In this document: in pieces, positions 60,978 to 64,000 of the stretch
Position numbering within the stretch: the first letter of the stretch is position 1
Layout: the number at the start of each line of letters is the position of its first letter
Origin: Arcicella rigui
Lineage (GTDB): Bacteria; Bacteroidota; Bacteroidia; Cytophagales; Spirosomataceae
Reading direction: 5' to 3'
Length of the DNA stretch: 64,000 nt
NCBI RefSeq assembly: GCF_034929435.1
Contig: NZ_JAYFUM010000005.1
Coordinates: forward strand, 62,001-126,000
Notes under the pieces: generated by a model
The model's input: the letters and a program-made list of their open reading frames with translations, nothing else
Databases searched by the model: none
Told to the model about the DNA's origin: nothing
Program-made: the position numbers and the translations under genes

Positions 60978-61880
60978 CTACAAAGGTAACGTCGGACGTA
61001 CAGCGATTGCACCGTTGATGAGTGTAAGCAAACGTTCTCTTTCTTCACCAACCAAGGTAAGGCGTGGAGGACGCACAGCTTCACTACCGATACCTGCACA
61101 CTGTTCAGCCAATTTGATGTATTGCACCAATTTCGGATGAATGTCAAGTTCCAATAAAGGCATAAACCAACGATAGATTTTCAACGCCTCTTCGTATCTT
61201 CCAGCTTTTACCAATTCGTAAATAACCACCGTTTCTCTTGGGAAAGCACACACCAAGCCTGCAACCCAGCCATCTGCACCCATCACCAATTGCTCCATCG
61301 CAATGGTATCAACGCCACACATGATTTTGAACCTATCGCCAAAACGGTTACGCATACGAGTAACGTTGGTCAAGTCACGAGTTGATTCTTTTACGGCTTG
61401 GATATTTTCGCATTCAACCAATTCGGCAAACATATCGAGCGTAACTTCAATTTTATAATCAACAGGGTTGTTATAAATCATGATTGGTAAAGTTGTAGCC
61501 TTTGCCACAGCCTTGAAGTACTCCACGGTTTCACGCTCGTCTGATTTATAACGCATCGGCGGAAGCATCATCAAACCTGCTGCACCCCATTCTTCGGCCA
61601 ATTTCGCCAACTGAATCGCATCTCTGGTAGCACCTTCGGCAATGTTCAATATTACAGGTACTTTACCTGCAACTTTCTCTACCGTAAATTTTACCAAAGC
61701 TCCTTTTTCTTCTAAACTGAGTACACTTGCTTCGCCTAAAGTACCTCCGAGGATGATACCGTGGACACCAGATTCTAATTGAAACTGTAAATTTTTGTCA
61801 AATAATTCAAAATCAAGTTGGTCGTCTTCACCAAACTTAGTTGTCACAGCGGGAAACACCCCTTGCCAATTGATTGCCAT
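60978..61880 (-). CDS. DapA-superfamily lyase, likely pyrroline-4-hydroxy-2-carboxylate deaminase
   Basis: This protein has 300 residues from ATG 61880; an upstream TTG (61904) is not needed. The TIM-barrel class I aldolase fold has Schiff-base K164 (QAVKEST), Tyr136 (IYNNP) and GGTLGE (45-50). DapA homologues in hydroxyproline loci convert 1-pyrroline-4-hydroxy-2-carboxylate to 2-oxoglutarate semialdehyde, and that reading fits the neighbours better than dihydrodipicolinate synthase or N-acetylneuraminate lyase. It is first in the operon, divergent from the AraC regulator. Confidence 0.85.
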   Translation of the reverse strand: MAINWQGVFPAVTTKFGEDDQLDFELFDKNLQFQLESGVHGIILGGTLGEASVLSLEEKGALVKFTVEKVAGKVPVILNIAEGATRDAIQLAKLAEEWGAAGLMMLPPMRYKSDERETVEYFKAVAKATTLPIMIYNNPVDYKIEVTLDMFAELVECENIQAVKESTRDLTNVTRMRNRFGDRFKIMCGVDTIAMEQLVMGADGWVAGLVCAFPRETVVIYELVKAGRYEEALKIYRWFMPLLELDIHPKLVQYIKLAEQCAGIGSEAVRPPRLTLVGEERERLLTLINGAIAVRPTLPL

Positions 61881-62014
61881 AGTTGTATTGATGTTTTTTT
61901 TCAAAATTACTTAAAACAAAAGCAGAAAGAAGCGTCATTTTTAATCAATTATAGTCGGATATTAACCTATTTTGGTTTTATTTTTCGAGAAAAAGGTTTA
62001 TTTTTAGCTAATCA
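61881..62014. promoter_or_regulatory. Divergent promoter region, hydroxyproline operon and AraC gene
   Basis: The 134-bp AT-rich spacer between opposite start codons must hold both promoters and probably the AraC operator. No clear paired motif was found by eye. Confidence 0.4.
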
Positions 62015-62911
62015 ATGGATAAACCACTCAATTATTTTGTCATGAAAGTACTTCCTTTTACCATTCCTGTTGCCCACGACCACACCATTATTGTACAGCA
62101 AGACGTACAGCCTTATTTCTATCCGCACCTACACCGACACGAGGAGATTCAGCTTACATGGGTACAACAAGGCGAAGGCACATTGATTGCCGATAACAAT
62201 ATGCACGCATTTAAGGCAAATGATATTTTTTGGTTGGGAGCCAATCAGCCACATCTTTTCAAGAGCGACCCCATTTATTTTTTACCAAAAAGTGATAAAA
62301 ATATTCAAGCGATAGTCTTGTTTTTTAATCCCAAAGGAGCGTTAGAGGCATTGTTCAGCCTTCCAGAAATGAGTAATGTAAAACGATTTTTACAGCAAAA
62401 TCCCAATGGCTTCAAAATTCCATCGGGCATGACTGAGGCTATAGCCGAAAAGTTGAGTCAGATTTATGAACTGACTGGCGTAGAACAAATGATTCATTTC
62501 ATGGATTTACTCAGGCTACTTTCGGGCATAGAAACCTTAGAAGCCCTTTCGGAAGGAGCAAGACCTAAAATTTATAGCGATAACGAAGGCTTGCGGATGA
62601 GTAACATTTATAATTTTATTATTCAAGAATACGAAAAACCCATTACTTTAGAAGAAGCCGCCAGCAAAGCCTACATGACACCTCATGCTTTTTGTAGGTA
62701 TTTCAAAAAACACACAGGACATACCTTTTTATCATTTCTCAATGAAGTACGCATCAACGAAGCCTGTAAAAAGCTTACCAACGATTCACCCATTGGCATT
62801 GCACAAGTAGCGTACAGTTGCGGTTTCAACAGCATCACTAATTTCAACCGCATTTTCAAACGCATCAAAGGGCAATCACCGAGTGAGTATTTAGAGGAGT
62901 TTTTTAAGTGA
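62015..62911 (+). CDS. AraC-family regulator of the hydroxyproline locus
   Basis: This 298-residue protein has an N-terminal cupin-like sensing domain (HLHRHEEIQLTWVQQGEG, ~39-56, with the His pair) and a C-terminal double helix-turn-helix. The latter reads TLEEAASKAYMTPHAFCRYFKKHTG at ~209-233 and the second HTH ends in the usual FNRIFKRIKGQSPSEY. It is transcribed away from the catabolic operon, so it probably controls that operon in response to hydroxyproline or arabinose. The ligand is not visible from sequence. Confidence 0.9.
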   Translation: MDKPLNYFVMKVLPFTIPVAHDHTIIVQQDVQPYFYPHLHRHEEIQLTWVQQGEGTLIADNNMHAFKANDIFWLGANQPHLFKSDPIYFLPKSDKNIQAIVLFFNPKGALEALFSLPEMSNVKRFLQQNPNGFKIPSGMTEAIAEKLSQIYELTGVEQMIHFMDLLRLLSGIETLEALSEGARPKIYSDNEGLRMSNIYNFIIQEYEKPITLEEAASKAYMTPHAFCRYFKKHTGHTFLSFLNEVRINEACKKLTNDSPIGIAQVAYSCGFNSITNFNRIFKRIKGQSPSEYLEEFFK

Positions 62912-62966
62912 GGAGTTGGGAATGTTGAGTTCTGAGTTTTTTAAAAGTGTTGCTACTAAGCAGGAT

Positions 62967-64000
62967 TCACTCTAAAGAAATATAATAGCTCGTACTTCGG
63001 CCGCCGCCTGTTTGAATCAAGATATTTTTTTGTACCAAATCTGCTAAATCTCTGGTGGCGGTTGCTTTTGAGGTTTTGGTGATGGATTGATACTTCCGAG
63101 CATTCATTCCTCCTTCAAAGGTTTCATCTTGAAGCATTTTGTAGATTACTTTTTGTTGCTTGGCATCTACAAGGGGTTTTATTTTATCTAAAAATCTGGT
63201 TTTCTTTATCGTAAAATGCACAGTGTTAAAGAAATCTTTTTGTGCATCCAGTACAACTTTACCAAAATATGCAATCCAATTGTTTAACTCTTTCCCTCGT
63301 TGAGCATTTTTTAATTGCTCGTAATAAATGCCTTTATCTGCGGCAATGGTGGTAGAAAGACTCAGCAAAACAGGACTTTGCAGGTGTTGCGATAAGGCTT
63401 TTTCAGCAATGATTCTTCCGACACGTCCGTTCCCATCTTCAAAAGGATGAATACTTTCAAAATACAAATGGGCTAAACCTGCACGCACAATGGCATTATT
63501 GATGGGTGTTTCTCCTTTGGGATGGCTTGCGTTAAACCATTGAATAAAACACTTCATTTCGCTAGGAACGTCCTTAGAAGGCGGTGCTTCAAAATGTACG
63601 ATTTCTTTACCAATCGCTCCCGAAACAATCTGCATGGGTTCTTCGTGGCTACGCCATACGCCTGCATTGACGCTGGTATTACCCAACATAATGGCTTGAT
63701 GCCATTCAAATAGCATTATTTCATCTAAGGGTTGCTCAAAATGTTCTCTGGAAGTAACAATGGCACGGGCTATGCCTACCGAACGTTTATCTTTAACCGA
63801 TTGGATATTGGTATTATAGCCCAAATTAATTTTTATAGAAGACATCACATCCTCTCTACTGATTAATTCGCCCTCAATGGCAGAAGTTTTGATGGCTTCT
63901 TTTACCAATAAAGTAAGGATAGAAGCCTCTTTTTCATCTTGTGCTAATAGCTGAACGACACCTCCATTTTGCCCTGCAAGTGAGTGAAATTGTTTGTCAA
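62967..64000 (-). CDS. Fic family protein, N-terminus outside window
   Basis: The frame is open to the window edge, so the start lies beyond it. Visible in order: an inhibitory-helix motif SAIEGE (~39-44 of the visible part), the Fic core with HPFEDGNGR (catalytic His at ~184), and a C-terminal winged-helix-like domain (YKMLQDE..., SKATATRDLADLVQKNIL). Class II Fic proteins of this layout AMPylate partner proteins when the N-terminal helix is relieved. A TTG at 63908 only marks the first start-like codon. The target is unknown. Confidence 0.88.
   Translation of the reverse strand, partial: DKQFHSLAGQNGGVVQLLAQDEKEASILTLLVKEAIKTSAIEGELISREDVMSSIKINLGYNTNIQSVKDKRSVGIARAIVTSREHFEQPLDEIMLFEWHQAIMLGNTSVNAGVWRSHEEPMQIVSGAIGKEIVHFEAPPSKDVPSEMKCFIQWFNASHPKGETPINNAIVRAGLAHLYFESIHPFEDGNGRVGRIIAEKALSQHLQSPVLLSLSTTIAADKGIYYEQLKNAQRGKELNNWIAYFGKVVLDAQKDFFNTVHFTIKKTRFLDKIKPLVDAKQQKVIYKMLQDETFEGGMNARKYQSITKTSKATATRDLADLVQKNILIQTGGGRSTSYYISLE

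Noticed and set aside
1..64000. tRNA, rRNA or known riboswitch
   Set aside because: No cloverleaf ends, T-loop GTTCGA-type signatures or rRNA-like stretches were found by eye on either strand.

Overview
The window looks like a chromosome segment of a Bacteroidota bacterium, most likely Cytophagales (Spirosomataceae-like; this placement is inference). The signs are AT-rich coding sequence, long TonB-dependent receptors with an N-terminal carboxypeptidase-regulatory-like repeat, many signal peptides ending in AQ, Cys-lipoproteins, few Shine-Dalgarno sequences, and DM13, YceI, PepSY, MbnP-like and KdpD-like proteins typical of that phylum. No tRNA or rRNA gene was seen.

Layout. 1-7.2 kb: the 3' end of a WD40-repeat protein, then an M24 peptidase, an ATP-grasp protein, a cyclophilin lipoprotein and oligopeptidase B. 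7.3-10.3 kb: an accessory patch with a helical HEPN-like protein and an Abi-type HEPN protein, each followed by a copy of the same ~260-bp element; the second copy ends in a 21-bp minisatellite. 10.3-16.8 kb: housekeeping genes (recX, a DMT exporter, an M15 peptidase, an AI-2E-type permease, ruvX, aroE). 17-21.2 kb: a second accessory patch with a Fic protein and an ABC-ATPase/TOPRIM gene pair bracketed by two copies of a different ~320-bp palindromic element. 21.3-30.5 kb: a potassium uptake locus made of a micro-ORF, kdpF, kdpA, kdpB, kdpC, a porin, a stand-alone KdpD input module and a separate membrane histidine kinase, with no kdpE. 30.5-36.5 kb: an orphan TonB receptor, an alpha-E/Anbu (proteasome-like) pair and a class IV aminotransferase. 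36.5-38 kb: an IS3-family element with a programmed frameshift site and a 14-bp lesion in orfB.

38-46.6 kb: a minus-strand metal locus, probably for copper. It holds a small Cys-motif membrane protein, a TonB receptor, a PepSY protein, an MbnP-like lipoprotein, a YHS protein, an MbnH-like di-heme peroxidase and a Cys-rich beta-barrel. No methanobactin precursor was seen. 46.7-53.7 kb: assorted genes (DUF2911, NUDIX, NRDE, DinB, a YceI/beta-barrel/DM13 operon, an NtrC-like regulator without a DNA-binding domain, a GNAT). 53.8-62.9 kb: a catabolic locus reading DapA-like deaminase, 2-oxoglutarate-semialdehyde dehydrogenase, 4-hydroxyproline epimerase, APC permease and GH127 beta-L-arabinofuranosidase, with a divergent AraC regulator. 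This fits use of arabinosylated hydroxyproline from plant cell-wall glycoproteins. The window ends in a second Fic gene.

One structural theme runs through the window. More than a dozen intergenic gaps hold degenerate 7-8-bp word arrays, often as two complementary arms around a short loop. Several word families are reused at distant loci, every gap of the hydroxyproline operon carries one, and the IS element sits in the loop of another.
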